Positions 8,784-17,887 of a stretch of 64,000 nt of DNA are shown here, in pieces. The DNA is taken from contig NZ_AP022593.1 in NCBI RefSeq assembly GCF_010731815.2, positions 1,426,001-1,490,000 on the forward strand. The letters run 5' to 3'. The notes under the pieces are model-generated. The model had not been told where the DNA came from. It saw only the letters and a list, made by a program, of their open reading frames with translations, and did not search any database. This stretch comes from Mycolicibacterium arabiense. Lineage in GTDB: Bacteria; Actinomycetota; Actinomycetes; Mycobacteriales; Mycobacteriaceae. Made by a program: the position numbers and the translations under genes. The number at the start of each line of letters is the position of its first letter. Positions within the stretch are counted from its first letter, which is position 1.

Positions 8784-9712
8784 CCGGCCAACGCCCGGCG
8801 CAGCGCCTCGCCCTGCATCGCGAAGAGCGCCTGGGCGACCTCACACTCGGGCACCATCGAGTCGAAGCCGTGACACGTACCCGGAAAGACGTGCAGCTCG
8901 GTGGGTGCGCCTGCCCACATGAGTCGCAGTGCGTAGTCGACGGCCTCGTCGCGTAGGGGGTCGAGTTCCGAACAGGTGATCAACGCCGCAGCGACACCGG
9001 TCAGGTCGGCCAGCCGCGCCGGCACCGCCTCGCCCGGCAGCGGGGCGCCGCCGCCCAGATGGCGCCACATCCGTTCGCACGCCACGCCGTCGAAGCCCGG
9101 GGTGTCGTCGAACTCGTCCTTCGACGGCGTGGGCCGGTCGTCGAGGACGGGTTGGTGCAGGAGCTGGAAGACCACGGCGGGAGCGGTTCCCACGGCCGCG
9201 CACTGCGCGAGCGTCGCCGCCAAGGCGGCCCCTGCGCTGTTGCCCGCCACCGCGACCCGGTCGGCGTCGACCCCGAGCGAGTCCGCCTCTGCGACCACCC
9301 ATTCGAGGACCGTCAACGCATCCAGGAGGGCCGCAGGGAAGGGGTGTTCGGGCGCCAGCCGATAGTCGACCGACACCACGGTGCACCGGGCCCGGCGGGC
9401 CAGTTCGACGCACTGGCGGTGGTCGGTGTCGAGGTTGCCCAGCACGAACGCGCCGGAATGGCAGTAGACGACGACGGGTGCAGGCACCGGTCCGCCGCGA
9501 TAGATCCGGACCCGTACCGCGTGGCCCATCGCCTCAGGGGTGGTCGCGTCGACGACCTCGACGCCCCGCGTGTCGAACGCGCCGACACCTGCGCGGCGGC
9601 GGTCGTCGAGCGACGCCCGGACCGCGGGCAGGGCGTCGGCGCTCAGGTCGACGCGGAAGGTCGCGAGGTGGCGCAGCGCGGGTGCCAGCCTGCGCGCGTG
9701 GTCGACCGTCAC
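8780..9712 (-). CDS. Alpha/beta hydrolase (hormone-sensitive-lipase family esterase/lactonase)
   Basis: A 310-aa carboxylic-ester hydrolase. Oxyanion-hole motif: YCHSGAFVLG, a variant of HGGG. Nucleophile elbow: GNSAGAA. The acid is in CSELDPLRDE and the histidine in GTCHGFDSM. It is the last gene of a five-gene operon. Its GTG start overlaps the TGA of the Baeyer-Villiger monooxygenase gene (GTGA), so it is likely to hydrolyse the ester or lactone that this enzyme makes. No signal peptide, so cytoplasmic. Confidence 0.88.
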   Translation of the reverse strand: MTVDHARRLAPALRHLATFRVDLSADALPAVRASLDDRRRAGVGAFDTRGVEVVDATTPEAMGHAVRVRIYRGGPVPAPVVVYCHSGAFVLGNLDTDHRQCVELARRARCTVVSVDYRLAPEHPFPAALLDALTVLEWVVAEADSLGVDADRVAVAGNSAGAALAATLAQCAAVGTAPAVVFQLLHQPVLDDRPTPSKDEFDDTPGFDGVACERMWRHLGGGAPLPGEAVPARLADLTGVAAALITCSELDPLRDEAVDYALRLMWAGAPTELHVFPGTCHGFDSMVPECEVAQALFAMQGEALRRALAG

Positions 9713-11223
9713 GGCGCATCCTCGAGCACGGCGTGCGGGTCGACGTGGACGTCGGGCCGGTCGGTCGACGGTTCGAACCGGTAGTCCCGCGGCCGGAACC
9801 GCCGGGTCATCACCCAGAAGTCGCGGGCGCTGCGCGGCCACTGCGTGACGACGCGGCCATTGGCAGCGCGAAAGTAGCTGCTGCACCTCGTGGTCCACAC
9901 GGTGCCCTGCATCCAGCGATCGATCCGCTCGATGAACGCCCGCATGGTGTCGGGGCGCACCGCGACGTAGGACTTCCCGTGGCGGCGCAGGTACGTCAAG
10001 GCGCGCACCACGTAGTGCGCCTGGGCCTCGAGCATGAAGATTACGCTGTTGGAGCCGACGTTGGTGTTGGGGCCGTAGAGCATGAACATGTTCGGGAAAC
10101 CAGGCACCGCCATGCCGAGGTAGGCGTAGGCGCCGTCGCGCCAGGCGTCGTGCAGCGAGCGGCCGCCCTCGCCGGTCACCGCGATCTGGCCGAGATAGTC
10201 GGCCGCGGCGTAGCCGGTCGCGCACACCACCACGTCGACGTCGAGTTCGCGACCGTCCTCGGTGACCAGCGACTGCGCCCGCAGCGCTTCGGCTGGGCTG
10301 GACACCACCTCGACGTGCGGCTCGGTCAGTGCCGGGATGAAGTCCGACGAGAACACCAGACGCTTGCAGCCGAACGGTGTCTCGGGCGTGAGTCGTCGGC
10401 GCAGCTCGTCGTCCGGCACGGTTCGCTCGAGCATCGCGTCGGCCGCCGCGCGGAACTGGTGGGTCTTGTCACTGCCGTGCTCGATCACCGAGATGTTGGA
10501 CTCGCTGCGCAGCCACAGGCGGGTGCGGTAGAGCTTCTTGGCGAACGGCACGTGGGCGAAGAGCCACCGTTCCCGGTCGGTGTACTTCCGGTCCGGTTTG
10601 GGCAGCACCCAGGTCGGCGACCGCTGTATCGAGTACACGGCGCTCGCCACCTTGACGATCTCGGGTACCAGTTGCGCTGCGGTGGAGCCGGTTCCGAGGA
10701 CTGCGACGCGCTTGCCGGTCAGGTCCAGCGAGTGGTCCCATCGGGCGGTGTGGACGACGGTTCCGGTGAACGGCTCCTCCTCCCGGAGGTCGGGCATGGC
10801 CGGCTGGGTGAACAGTCCGACGGCCGACACGACGACGTCGAACACGTGCTCGGCGCCGGTCGACGTGACCAGATGCCACGTGCGGGTGGTGTCGTTCCAG
10901 CGCGCCGAGACCACTTCGGTGCGCAGCGCCAGGTGCGGCGCAAGCCGGTAGCGCTGCGCGCACCGTTCGAAGTAGGCGAGGATCTCGGCCTGCCCGGACC
11001 ACAGCCGCGACCACCCCGGATTGAGGTCGAACGAGTACGAGTACAGGTGCGACTTCACGTCGCAGGCCAGCCCGGGATAGGTGTTGATGCGCCACGTTCC
11101 GCCGACGCCGTCCTCGCGGTCGAAGATGGTGAAGTCGTCGAATCCCGCCTTGCGCAGAAAGATTCCGAGCGCGAGGCCGCCGGGCCCGGCGCCGATGATG
11201 CCCACTGAGATGTTCCGCGACAC
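9709..11223 (-). CDS. Baeyer-Villiger-type flavin monooxygenase
   Basis: A 504-aa FAD/NADPH-dependent monooxygenase that inserts oxygen next to a ketone to give an ester or lactone. The FAD fingerprint is GIIGAGPGGLALG at the N terminus, the NADPH fingerprint is VLGTGSTAAQL, and the class-defining FxGxxxHxxxWD appears as FTGTVVHTARWD between them. ATGY occurs near residue 350. These separate it from simple N-hydroxylating monooxygenases. Start GTG, seven bases after the SDR stop. It sits fourth in the operon, after P450, alcohol dehydrogenase and SDR and before the hydrolase. Confidence 0.9.
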   Translation of the reverse strand: MSRNISVGIIGAGPGGLALGIFLRKAGFDDFTIFDREDGVGGTWRINTYPGLACDVKSHLYSYSFDLNPGWSRLWSGQAEILAYFERCAQRYRLAPHLALRTEVVSARWNDTTRTWHLVTSTGAEHVFDVVVSAVGLFTQPAMPDLREEEPFTGTVVHTARWDHSLDLTGKRVAVLGTGSTAAQLVPEIVKVASAVYSIQRSPTWVLPKPDRKYTDRERWLFAHVPFAKKLYRTRLWLRSESNISVIEHGSDKTHQFRAAADAMLERTVPDDELRRRLTPETPFGCKRLVFSSDFIPALTEPHVEVVSSPAEALRAQSLVTEDGRELDVDVVVCATGYAAADYLGQIAVTGEGGRSLHDAWRDGAYAYLGMAVPGFPNMFMLYGPNTNVGSNSVIFMLEAQAHYVVRALTYLRRHGKSYVAVRPDTMRAFIERIDRWMQGTVWTTRCSSYFRAANGRVVTQWPRSARDFWVMTRRFRPRDYRFEPSTDRPDVHVDPHAVLEDAP

Positions 11224-11229
11224 GTCCGG

Positions 11230-11976
11230 TCATCCAATCCGTAGCGACTGGCCACCGTCGACGACGAGTTCGGTGCCGGTGATGAACGAGGCCGCATCCG
11301 AGACGAGGAACGCGACGGCGTCGGCCACCTCCATCGGCTTGCCGAGCCTGCCCCCGGTGGACGTCTCGACCAGTCGGCGCTGCGTGGTCTCGTCGAGCAT
11401 CGGGGTCTCGATCGGCCCGGGCAGCACGGCGTTGACCCGGATGCCGGTCGGCGCGAGCTCGGCGGCCGAGATCTGGGTGAGGCCCCGCAGCGCCCACTTC
11501 GACGATCCGTACGCGGCGTGGTTGGGGAACGGCCGCAACGCCCCGGTGCTGCACGTGTTGACGATCGACGCCCCTGCGCCGTCGGCCGCGGCGGTGCTCA
11601 GATGAGGGAGCGCGGTGCGGATGCCGAGGAACGGGCCGAGGCAGTTGACCCGCCAGCTGCCCTCGAACCCGGCGACGGTCTCGTCGCCGAGCCTCGCGCG
11701 GTGCAGGACACCGGCATTGTTGACCAGCGTGGTCAGCCCGCCGAACCGGGCGACCACGGTGCGCACGGCGGCCTCCCACATATCCTCGGACGTCACGTCG
11801 AGCGGCACGGTGACGACGTCGACGCCGGTTTCAGTGTTCTGCCGCAGCCCGTCGACGTCGCGGTCGCAGGCGGCGACGCGCATGCCGTCGGCCCGTAGCC
11901 GGGCCACGATCGCCGCGCCCTGCCCGCGCGCCGCTCCGGTCACCAGCGCAACCCGAGGCCCCTCGCGATGGCCCAT
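11230..11976 (-). CDS. SDR-family oxidoreductase
   Basis: A 248-aa classical SDR. Motifs: TGAARGQG (coenzyme), NNAGV, the active-site serine in NTCSTG, YGSSK (Tyr/Lys pair), then LPGPIETPM and the usual tail GTELVVDGGQSLRIG. It probably oxidises a secondary alcohol to the ketone used by the neighbouring monooxygenase (inference from order). Its ATG overlaps the stop of the zinc alcohol dehydrogenase gene (TGATG). Confidence 0.9.
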   Translation of the reverse strand: MGHREGPRVALVTGAARGQGAAIVARLRADGMRVAACDRDVDGLRQNTETGVDVVTVPLDVTSEDMWEAAVRTVVARFGGLTTLVNNAGVLHRARLGDETVAGFEGSWRVNCLGPFLGIRTALPHLSTAAADGAGASIVNTCSTGALRPFPNHAAYGSSKWALRGLTQISAAELAPTGIRVNAVLPGPIETPMLDETTQRRLVETSTGGRLGKPMEVADAVAFLVSDAASFITGTELVVDGGQSLRIG

Positions 11977-12941
11977 CACGCCACGATCGCGATCTTGACC
12001 CGGCCCGGGGTCGGTCGGCACGCCAGCTCGAACGCCGAGGGGACGTCGTCGACCGAGAACCGGTGGGTCAGATAGCTCGTCAGGAGCCCGGGATGCGCCG
12101 CTGCGAGCTCCGACGCGGCGGTCAGCATGCGCCGGCGTCCCAGCGTCACACCCGATTTCAGCGTGAGGTTGTTGCGCAGCATGGTCCGCATGCTGATCGG
12201 ATAGCTGTCGTCGTCGGGCACCCCGAAGTAGAACACCGTGCCGCCGAAGGCCGCGGCCTCGATGGCGTGCCCGAGGGTGGCCACCTGATGCCCAACGGCC
12301 TCGACGACGACGCCCGGCTTGTCGTCGGCGTCGAGATGCCGGATCCACCGGTCACTGGTCGCCCGGATCACGCGGTCGACCCCGAACGCAGGCCCGATCT
12401 CCGCCCGATCCACGGGGTCGACGCCCGTCACCAGACGAGCGCCGGCGGCCTTGGCCACGTACGAGAACAGCAACCCGATCGAGCCCTGCCCGATGACCGC
12501 GACGTGCTCATCGGCGAAGTCGAGGTGTTCGGCGGCGTAGAGCACGCAGGCCAGCGGTTGCAGACCGACCGCGAGTTCCGGTGTGAGCGCGGGGTCGTAG
12601 GCCGCCAGTCCCTCGCCGTCGGCGACCACCTGGCCGTTGAGGCCGTCGAACCCGGACGCCCACCCGACGACCCGGTCACCGGGTGCGTGACTCCGGTGAC
12701 GGCTCGCCTGTACCTCGCCGGCGATCTCGTGCACCGGGAAGCCGGGCATGCCCGACGCCTGGACGCCGGTGTCGCCGAGCAGCCTGCCCTGGCTGCCGCG
12801 GAAGCCCGGCAGGTCACTGCCGCAGATGCCTGCTGCGAGGAAGCGCAGCAGCACCTGACCGTCGCCGAGGTCGTCCGGTGACGGTTCCGGGCGTTCCGAG
12901 CGTTCGAAGGTGAACGGCGCGACGAGCCGATAGGACCACAC
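11976..12941 (-). CDS. Medium-chain (zinc-type) alcohol dehydrogenase
   Basis: A 321-aa MDR protein. Catalytic zinc ligands are visible in AAGICGSDLPG and GFPVHEIAGEV; the coenzyme motif is AVIGQGSIGLL. The four-cysteine structural-zinc lobe is absent, which makes it shorter than typical class-III-like enzymes. Start GTG, five bases beyond the P450 stop, with GAGGGGGAAC upstream inside the P450 3' end. It acts in the cytoplasm, probably on the P450 product. Confidence 0.85.
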   Translation of the reverse strand: MWSYRLVAPFTFERSERPEPSPDDLGDGQVLLRFLAAGICGSDLPGFRGSQGRLLGDTGVQASGMPGFPVHEIAGEVQASRHRSHAPGDRVVGWASGFDGLNGQVVADGEGLAAYDPALTPELAVGLQPLACVLYAAEHLDFADEHVAVIGQGSIGLLFSYVAKAAGARLVTGVDPVDRAEIGPAFGVDRVIRATSDRWIRHLDADDKPGVVVEAVGHQVATLGHAIEAAAFGGTVFYFGVPDDDSYPISMRTMLRNNLTLKSGVTLGRRRMLTAASELAAAHPGLLTSYLTHRFSVDDVPSAFELACRPTPGRVKIAIVA

Positions 12942-12945
12942 GTCT

Positions 12946-14199
12946 TCAGTTCCCCCTCGACGGCACCGAGGCCGAGACCGACACCGGAAGGCTGTTCCAG
13001 CCCCACTGGAAGCTCGACGGCGGCCGCCATGCGGCGCCGACGTCGACCTCGAAGTCCGCTACGCGTTTCAGCCACTCGGTGATCAGGATCGTGATCTCCA
13101 GACGCGCGAGGTGCACGCCGAGGCAGACGTGCTGCCCGCGACCGAACGCCAGTAGTCGCTCGATGGGCCGGTCCCACGCGAACTCGTCGGGGTCGGCGTA
13201 CTCGCGTTCGTCACGCGCTGCCGAGGCGAGCAGCGTGATGATCCGTTGGCCGGGCCGGATCGTGGTGCCGTGAACGGTGTAGGGCTTGCGCGCAGTGCGG
13301 GCGAACCACTGTGCGGGAGCACAGAATCGGATGATCTCCTCACGGGCGACGGGCACGTTGGCGTCGAGGTCGGCGCGCACGGCGGCGAGCTGGTCGGGCC
13401 GGCGTGACAACTCCCACAGGCCGTGCGCGACGATCTTGGGCACGGTCTCGGTGCCGCCGATGAAGACGCCCAGCATCTGGGTGGCCACCTCGACGTCGGA
13501 CAGCGCGGAGCCGTCGGGCAGTCGGTACCTCAGCAGTCCGTCGACGATCGGCTGCGTGCCGTCGGCGCCCTCCGCGCGCCTCGTCTCGACGAGCGGCACC
13601 AGGTACTCGAGGTAGCCGGGCCGGGCGGTCGCGGTGTTCACGCCGTCACCGGGTTTGGCGAGGCTGCCGGCGTTGACGGTGCCGAGCACGTCGGGTGCCA
13701 CGTCGTCGGGGAGGCCGAGCAGCCCGCAGACCATCGACGCGGCGACGATGCCGCCGTAGTCCTGCGTCAGGTCGAACGAGCCCCGCGCGAGTAGCTCGTC
13801 GAGCCGCTCGTTGGCCAGCCTGCGGATCCGGTCGGCGAGCCCGGCGACGTTGCGCGGCCGCAGCGGTTTGGAGTGCGACCCGCGCACTCCCCCGTAGATG
13901 GGATCGTCGAAGTTGGCGTGAAAGGGCATGGGGTGCAACGGCGGATCGTCGACGGGTCCGTCGTTGTGCCGCGCGAGCACCGTGGCCGCGGGCAGCGTGC
14001 CCTCCGACGCAACGAAGGTTCCGTCGTTGCGGCCCAGCACGTCCCATACGTCGGCGAAGCGCGACAGCGCGAAGGTGTCCCACTGCTCGACGTAGTACAC
14101 CGGATGGCGGTCGCGCAGCACCCGGTAGTACGGCAGCGGGTCGGCCATCACCGCCGGATCGAACGGGTCGTACGAGAAGTCCCGCACCGCGAGCGTCAC
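12946..14199 (-). CDS. Cytochrome P450
   Basis: A soluble bacterial P450 of about 417 residues. The haem-binding loop is FGRGQHVCLGVHLARLE with the cysteine ligand. The I-helix oxygen-activation motif is GGTETV (usually AGxDT), and the K-helix ExxR is in EEIIRF. It needs separate ferredoxin and reductase, and none is encoded in this island. I prefer the GTG that gives VTLAVRDFSYDPFDP; a start further upstream would lie inside operator C. First gene of the operon leading to the monooxygenase and hydrolase. The likely role is initial hydroxylation of the growth substrate. Confidence 0.88.
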   Translation of the reverse strand: MTLAVRDFSYDPFDPAVMADPLPYYRVLRDRHPVYYVEQWDTFALSRFADVWDVLGRNDGTFVASEGTLPAATVLARHNDGPVDDPPLHPMPFHANFDDPIYGGVRGSHSKPLRPRNVAGLADRIRRLANERLDELLARGSFDLTQDYGGIVAASMVCGLLGLPDDVAPDVLGTVNAGSLAKPGDGVNTATARPGYLEYLVPLVETRRAEGADGTQPIVDGLLRYRLPDGSALSDVEVATQMLGVFIGGTETVPKIVAHGLWELSRRPDQLAAVRADLDANVPVAREEIIRFCAPAQWFARTARKPYTVHGTTIRPGQRIITLLASAARDEREYADPDEFAWDRPIERLLAFGRGQHVCLGVHLARLEITILITEWLKRVADFEVDVGAAWRPPSSFQWGWNSLPVSVSASVPSRGN

Positions 14200-14242
14200 G
14201 ACCGTCCGGGCGTCAGGTCGGTGGTTGACAGTGACACCCAGC

Positions 14243-14276
14243 GAGCGTGACACTCAAGGCGTGTTTTGTAAAGTAG
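14243..14276. promoter_or_regulatory. Inverted-repeat operator C between P450 and SMP-30 genes
   Basis: TGACA-N14-TGTAA; the left half GAGCGTGACA is identical to that of operator B. On the plus strand GTGACA and TAAAGT are 16 bp apart, a fair mycobacterial promoter. It lies in the only intergenic gap of the divergent pair, so one site can serve both transcripts. Confidence 0.65.
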
Positions 14277-14304
14277 CGGCGCTGGCGCCCAGATTCGGCG
14301 CGTC

Positions 14305-15153
14305 GTGAACCCCACGCCACTGGCCAACGGGTTCTGCTTCGGCGAGGGTCCGCGGTGGTTCGAGGGCCTGCTGTGGTTCTCCGACATGCTCGGCGAGGCC
14401 GTGCACACCGTCGACCTCAACGGCGCGATGAGCACCCTTCCGCTACCGGGCCGCGCACCGTCGGGGCTCGGATTCCGGCCCGACGGAACGCTTCTCATCG
14501 TTTCCACCGAGGACCGTCAGGTACTCCGGTACGACGGGGACGACGTGACCCTGCTGGCCGATCTGTCCGACGTGGTCCCGGCGAACCTGGGTGACATGGT
14601 CATCGACGACGCCGGTCGCGCCTATGTCGGGTCGCAGGCGCGCGACGGCGGTGTGATCGTCCGCATCGATCCGCGAGACGGCGAAGACGACTCGGTGTCG
14701 GTCGTCGCCGAGGATCTCGAATTCCCCAACGGCATGGTGCTGACCCCCGATGGCGGCACGCTGGTGGTCGCCGAGTCGACGGGACGGCGGCTCACCGCGT
14801 TCACCGTCGACGGCCGGGGCGCACTGTCGCAGCGGCGGGTGTTCGCCGACGGCCTCTCCGGTCCGCCGGACGGCCTGGCACTCGACGCCGACGGCGGGGT
14901 GTGGGCGGCGATGACGCTCGCCCACCGCTTCGAACGCATCGTCGACGCCGGCGAGGGGCGACACGAGGTCACCCACGGCATCGACATGGCAGGGCGCACC
15001 GCGATCGCCTGCGCGCTGGGCGGTCCCGCGGGCCGCACCCTGTTCCTGCTGTCGAGCACCGACGCCTACCCCGAGCGGCTGATCGGCACGAAGGCCTCGC
15101 GTGTCGACGCGATCGTCGTCGACGTGCCCGCGCCGGGCGAGTTCGAGCACTGA
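14305..15153 (+). CDS. SMP-30/gluconolactonase-family hydrolase
   Basis: A 282-aa six-bladed propeller enzyme that opens lactone rings. The metal-binding glutamate is in GEGPRW at the N terminus, and the asparagine and aspartate ligands are in EFPNGMVLTPDG and GPPDGLALDADG. The GTG start follows operator C by about 30 bases; no strong ribosome site. In this island it is the natural candidate for hydrolysis of a lactone formed by the Baeyer-Villiger enzyme, in parallel with the alpha/beta hydrolase (inference). Confidence 0.85.
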   Translation: MNPTPLANGFCFGEGPRWFEGLLWFSDMLGEAVHTVDLNGAMSTLPLPGRAPSGLGFRPDGTLLIVSTEDRQVLRYDGDDVTLLADLSDVVPANLGDMVIDDAGRAYVGSQARDGGVIVRIDPRDGEDDSVSVVAEDLEFPNGMVLTPDGGTLVVAESTGRRLTAFTVDGRGALSQRRVFADGLSGPPDGLALDADGGVWAAMTLAHRFERIVDAGEGRHEVTHGIDMAGRTAIACALGGPAGRTLFLLSSTDAYPERLIGTKASRVDAIVVDVPAPGEFEH

Positions 15154-15183
15154 AGCATCGAGCACCGAAGCATCGAGCACTGA
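15144..15183 (+). repeat. 15-bp tandem repeat, 2.7 units
   Basis: Units CGAGCACTGAAGCAT, CGAGCACCGAAGCAT and a partial CGAGCACTGA lie head to tail over the SMP-30 stop codon. This is probably a local duplication that lengthened the spacer to the thioesterase gene; the third unit runs into its GGAGG ribosome site. Confidence 0.7.
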
Positions 15184-15195
15184 CGGAGGATCGCG

Positions 15196-16008
15196 ATGTC
15201 CGACTGCTACTACGAGATGATCGACGCCGACGACACCGGCGAGCGTTTCCGCGCAAGCGATCTGGTGCGCAGCACGTGGTCGGCGTCGATCCAGCACGGT
15301 GCGCCGGTGTCGGCGCTGCTGGTCCGCGGGCTCGAGCGGTGCGCGCCGCGCGCCGACACCAGGTTGAGCCGGGTGATGGTCGACCTGCTCGGCGGCGTGC
15401 CCGCCGACGGTGACCTGTGGGTCCAGAGCAGGGTGCTACGCCCCGGCAGGCAGATCGAACTGGTCGGCGCGGAGCTGCTGGCCGCGGGTCCCGACGGCTC
15501 GCCGCGGGCCGTGGCCCGCGCCAGCGGATGGCGGCTGGCGACGCTCGACACCTCGGTCGTGCAGCACGCGGCGGCAGCGCCCCTGCGCCCGCTGGCCGAG
15601 GCGGCGAGCCGCGACATGGCCAAGGACTGGGACCGCAACTACGTGCACAGCATCGACTGGCGTTGGCTCACCACGCCGTTGGCGGTAGGCCCCGGCGAGT
15701 CCTGGCTGCGGCCCACCGTCGACCTGGTGCAGGGCGAGACGCTGACACCACTGCAGCGGTTGTTCACCGTGGCCGACGACGCGAATGGCATCGGCACTCG
15801 ACTGGACATCCGCCAGTGGACGTTCATGAACACCGACCTGGTGGTGCACGTGCACCGCGTGCCCGATGGGGAGTGGATCGGCATCCGCGCCGAGACGAGC
15901 TACGGGCCGGACGGCATCGGGACGACGTTCGGCACGCTGTTCGACGCCCAAGGTGCGGTCGGCGGCATCCAGCAGTCAGTGCTGGTCCGTCCGATGCCGG
16001 GCCGGTAG
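15196..16008 (+). CDS. Acyl-CoA thioesterase-like protein (double hot-dog)
   Basis: A 270-aa protein resembling the TesB-like thioesterase families of mycobacteria. Blocks include HGAPVSALLVRGLERC, RLSRVMVDLLGGVP and VQSRVLRPGRQIELV in the first hot-dog half. It would hydrolyse acyl-CoA or act as a dehydratase-like hot-dog protein. GGAGG precedes the ATG. It is in line with the SMP-30 gene upstream and TetR-1 downstream (12 bp gap), so the three are probably co-transcribed from operator C. Confidence 0.75.
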   Translation: MSDCYYEMIDADDTGERFRASDLVRSTWSASIQHGAPVSALLVRGLERCAPRADTRLSRVMVDLLGGVPADGDLWVQSRVLRPGRQIELVGAELLAAGPDGSPRAVARASGWRLATLDTSVVQHAAAAPLRPLAEAASRDMAKDWDRNYVHSIDWRWLTTPLAVGPGESWLRPTVDLVQGETLTPLQRLFTVADDANGIGTRLDIRQWTFMNTDLVVHVHRVPDGEWIGIRAETSYGPDGIGTTFGTLFDAQGAVGGIQQSVLVRPMPGR

Positions 16009-16020
16009 GGCACCGCCACC

Positions 16021-16566
16021 GTGGACGACCTCACGGAGCCCGAGATCGACAACCCCACCCGGGAGCGAATTCTCAACGCCGCGGCCGAGGTGCTCGGACG
16101 CCGGGGCACCACCAAGCTGAGCCTGTCGGACGTCGCGCACCAGGCCGGCGTCTCCCGTCCCACGCTGTACCGGTGGTTCGGATCCAAGCGGGATCTGCTC
16201 GACGCCTTCGTCGTCTGGGAGCGGGAGTACTACGAGCGGGCGGTCGCCGAGGCGTCCGCGGGGCTGGCCCGCTACGACCGACTCGACGCGACGCTGCGCA
16301 CGATCGTCGCCTATCAGCAGTCCTACCCCGGGCTGCGCATGGTGGACATCGAGCCAGAACACGTCATCGCGCGACTGTCGGCGTTCATTCCGCTGATGCG
16401 TCAGCGCCTGGAGCGCCTCATCCCGGGTCCCGACGCCGCCACCGCGGCCGCGACGGTGGCGCGGGTGGCGATGGCGCACTACCTCGTTCGCAGTGACGAC
16501 GCCGACCAGTTCCTCGCGCAGTTGCGGCACGCGGCGGGCATCAAGCCGCCGCGCGCCGAGGGGTGA
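16021..16566 (+). CDS. TetR-family regulator 1
   Basis: A 181-aa repressor-type protein. The N-terminal helix-turn-helix reads LSLSDVAHQAGVSRPTLYRW; the C-terminal ligand domain ends in FLAQLRHAAGIK. It is clearly paralogous to the second TetR of this island: the recognition helix SRPTLYRWF is identical, and shared blocks continue (YQQSYPG, DIEPE, LAQLRHA). GTG start, directly after the thioesterase gene. It probably binds one or more of the N14 inverted repeats nearby; the inducer may be an acyl-CoA or substrate of the pathway (inference). Confidence 0.9.
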   Translation: MDDLTEPEIDNPTRERILNAAAEVLGRRGTTKLSLSDVAHQAGVSRPTLYRWFGSKRDLLDAFVVWEREYYERAVAEASAGLARYDRLDATLRTIVAYQQSYPGLRMVDIEPEHVIARLSAFIPLMRQRLERLIPGPDAATAAATVARVAMAHYLVRSDDADQFLAQLRHAAGIKPPRAEG

Positions 16567-16567
16567 C

Positions 16568-17746
16568 TCAGTCGCGACGGCGCCGCTCGGCCAATTCGGC
16601 GAGGATCTCCTCGGTGTGCTGCCCGAGCGTGGGTGCCGTCGACCTCGGCTCCCACGGCGTGCCGTGGAAGTCGGCGGGCGTGGCGATCATCGGCTGGGCG
16701 CCATCGGTGTCGGGCACGTACACGACGCCGCCCGCGGCGTGGAATTGGTCGTCGGCGAGCACGTCGTCGGGCGAGTTCACCGGTGACCAGAAGAAGTCCG
16801 GCTCGGCTGCGAACACCTCTGCCCACTCTTCGAGCGGGCGGGTGACGAAGATGGCGTCTAGTTCGCCGATGAGTTCCACGGCGTTGGCGGCCCTGGCCCG
16901 CGCGGTCGCGTACCGCTGGTCGTCGAGCCACCCGGTCCGGCCGACGGCGCGGCACAGCGCCGGCCAGTGCCGGTCGCCCTGCAGCCCGACGATCCAGAAC
17001 CGTCGCCCGTCGGCCGTGGCGTAGTTGTTCATGCACGGGTTGCCCATGGCCTCGCGCTGCCCGACGGCGATCTGCTGGCCGGTGAGCAGCACGGTGTTGA
17101 GGTCGAAGCTGACGGTGTAGGCGCCCTGGCGGTACAGCGACGTCGACACCAGCTGCCCCTCCCCGGTCCGCTGCCGCGCGACCAGCGCGGCGCACACCGC
17201 GGCGGCGAGCGTCATGCCCGCCGAGTGGTCGCCCATCCCGCCGCGCTGGAACGGCGGCACGTCGCCGGGACGGGTCAGCAGGTCGGCGATGCCCGAGCGG
17301 GCCCAGAACGCCGCGACGTCGTAGGCCGCGCGGTCGGCGTCGGGCCCGTCGGCGCCGTACCCGGTGATCAGCCCGTACACCAGCCGGGGGTTGCGCTCGG
17401 CGAGCGTGGCGAAGTCGAGGCCGAGGCGCGTCAGGGCGCCAGGGCGGACGTTGGTGACGAACACGTCGGCGTCGGCGAGCAGGTCGAGGGCCACGCCCCT
17501 GCCCTCGGCGGTGGTCAGGTCGGCGACGATGCTGCGCTTGGAGCGGTTGTCCATCTCGAACGGCGGGTTGACGCCGGACTCGATCTGCAGCATCCGGCCG
17601 AAGGTGCGTGCCGGATCGCCCTGCGGCGGTTCGATCTTGATCACGTCCGCGCCCCAGTCGGCGAGGATGCCGCCCGCCGCGGGCGCGGCGACCCACACGC
17701 CGAGTTCGACGACCCTGGTGCCTTCGAGCGGTCCGGCCACCGTCAT
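16568..17746 (-). CDS. CaiB/BaiF-family CoA-transferase
   Basis: A 392-aa class III CoA-transferase. The start block LEGTRVVELGVWVAAPAAGG is the family N terminus and GADVIKIEPPQGDP follows. The catalytic aspartate is in GGMGDHSAGMTLAAAV, and FFWSPVNSPDDVLADDQ is the conserved C-terminal block. It would activate a carboxylic acid of the pathway by moving CoA from a donor acyl-CoA. Convergent with TetR-1 (1 bp gap) and divergent from TetR-2 with operator E between. Confidence 0.92.
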   Translation of the reverse strand: MTVAGPLEGTRVVELGVWVAAPAAGGILADWGADVIKIEPPQGDPARTFGRMLQIESGVNPPFEMDNRSKRSIVADLTTAEGRGVALDLLADADVFVTNVRPGALTRLGLDFATLAERNPRLVYGLITGYGADGPDADRAAYDVAAFWARSGIADLLTRPGDVPPFQRGGMGDHSAGMTLAAAVCAALVARQRTGEGQLVSTSLYRQGAYTVSFDLNTVLLTGQQIAVGQREAMGNPCMNNYATADGRRFWIVGLQGDRHWPALCRAVGRTGWLDDQRYATARARAANAVELIGELDAIFVTRPLEEWAEVFAAEPDFFWSPVNSPDDVLADDQFHAAGGVVYVPDTDGAQPMIATPADFHGTPWEPRSTAPTLGQHTEEILAELAERRRRD

Positions 17747-17795
17747 CCTCCAGTCACTCCGGCGATCACGCCGTTGGCGCCCTCGCGGCCACCGC

Positions 17796-17829
17796 GTACC
17801 TTACGATCATCGGAGCATTCGTAACCGTC
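17796..17829. promoter_or_regulatory. Inverted-repeat operator E between CoA-transferase and TetR-2
   Basis: TTACG and CGTAA are perfect inverted half-sites 14 bp apart, the same spacing as the other four sites with one base changed in each half (A/G and T/C). On the minus strand GTTACG and TAAGGT are 16 bp apart, a good promoter for the CoA-transferase gene. Confidence 0.6.
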
Positions 17830-17887
17830 GGGGCAGGTTGACGCCCTGCGGGCAACGTGGAAGTTCCGAGCTGGAAGTGGTGAGCCG

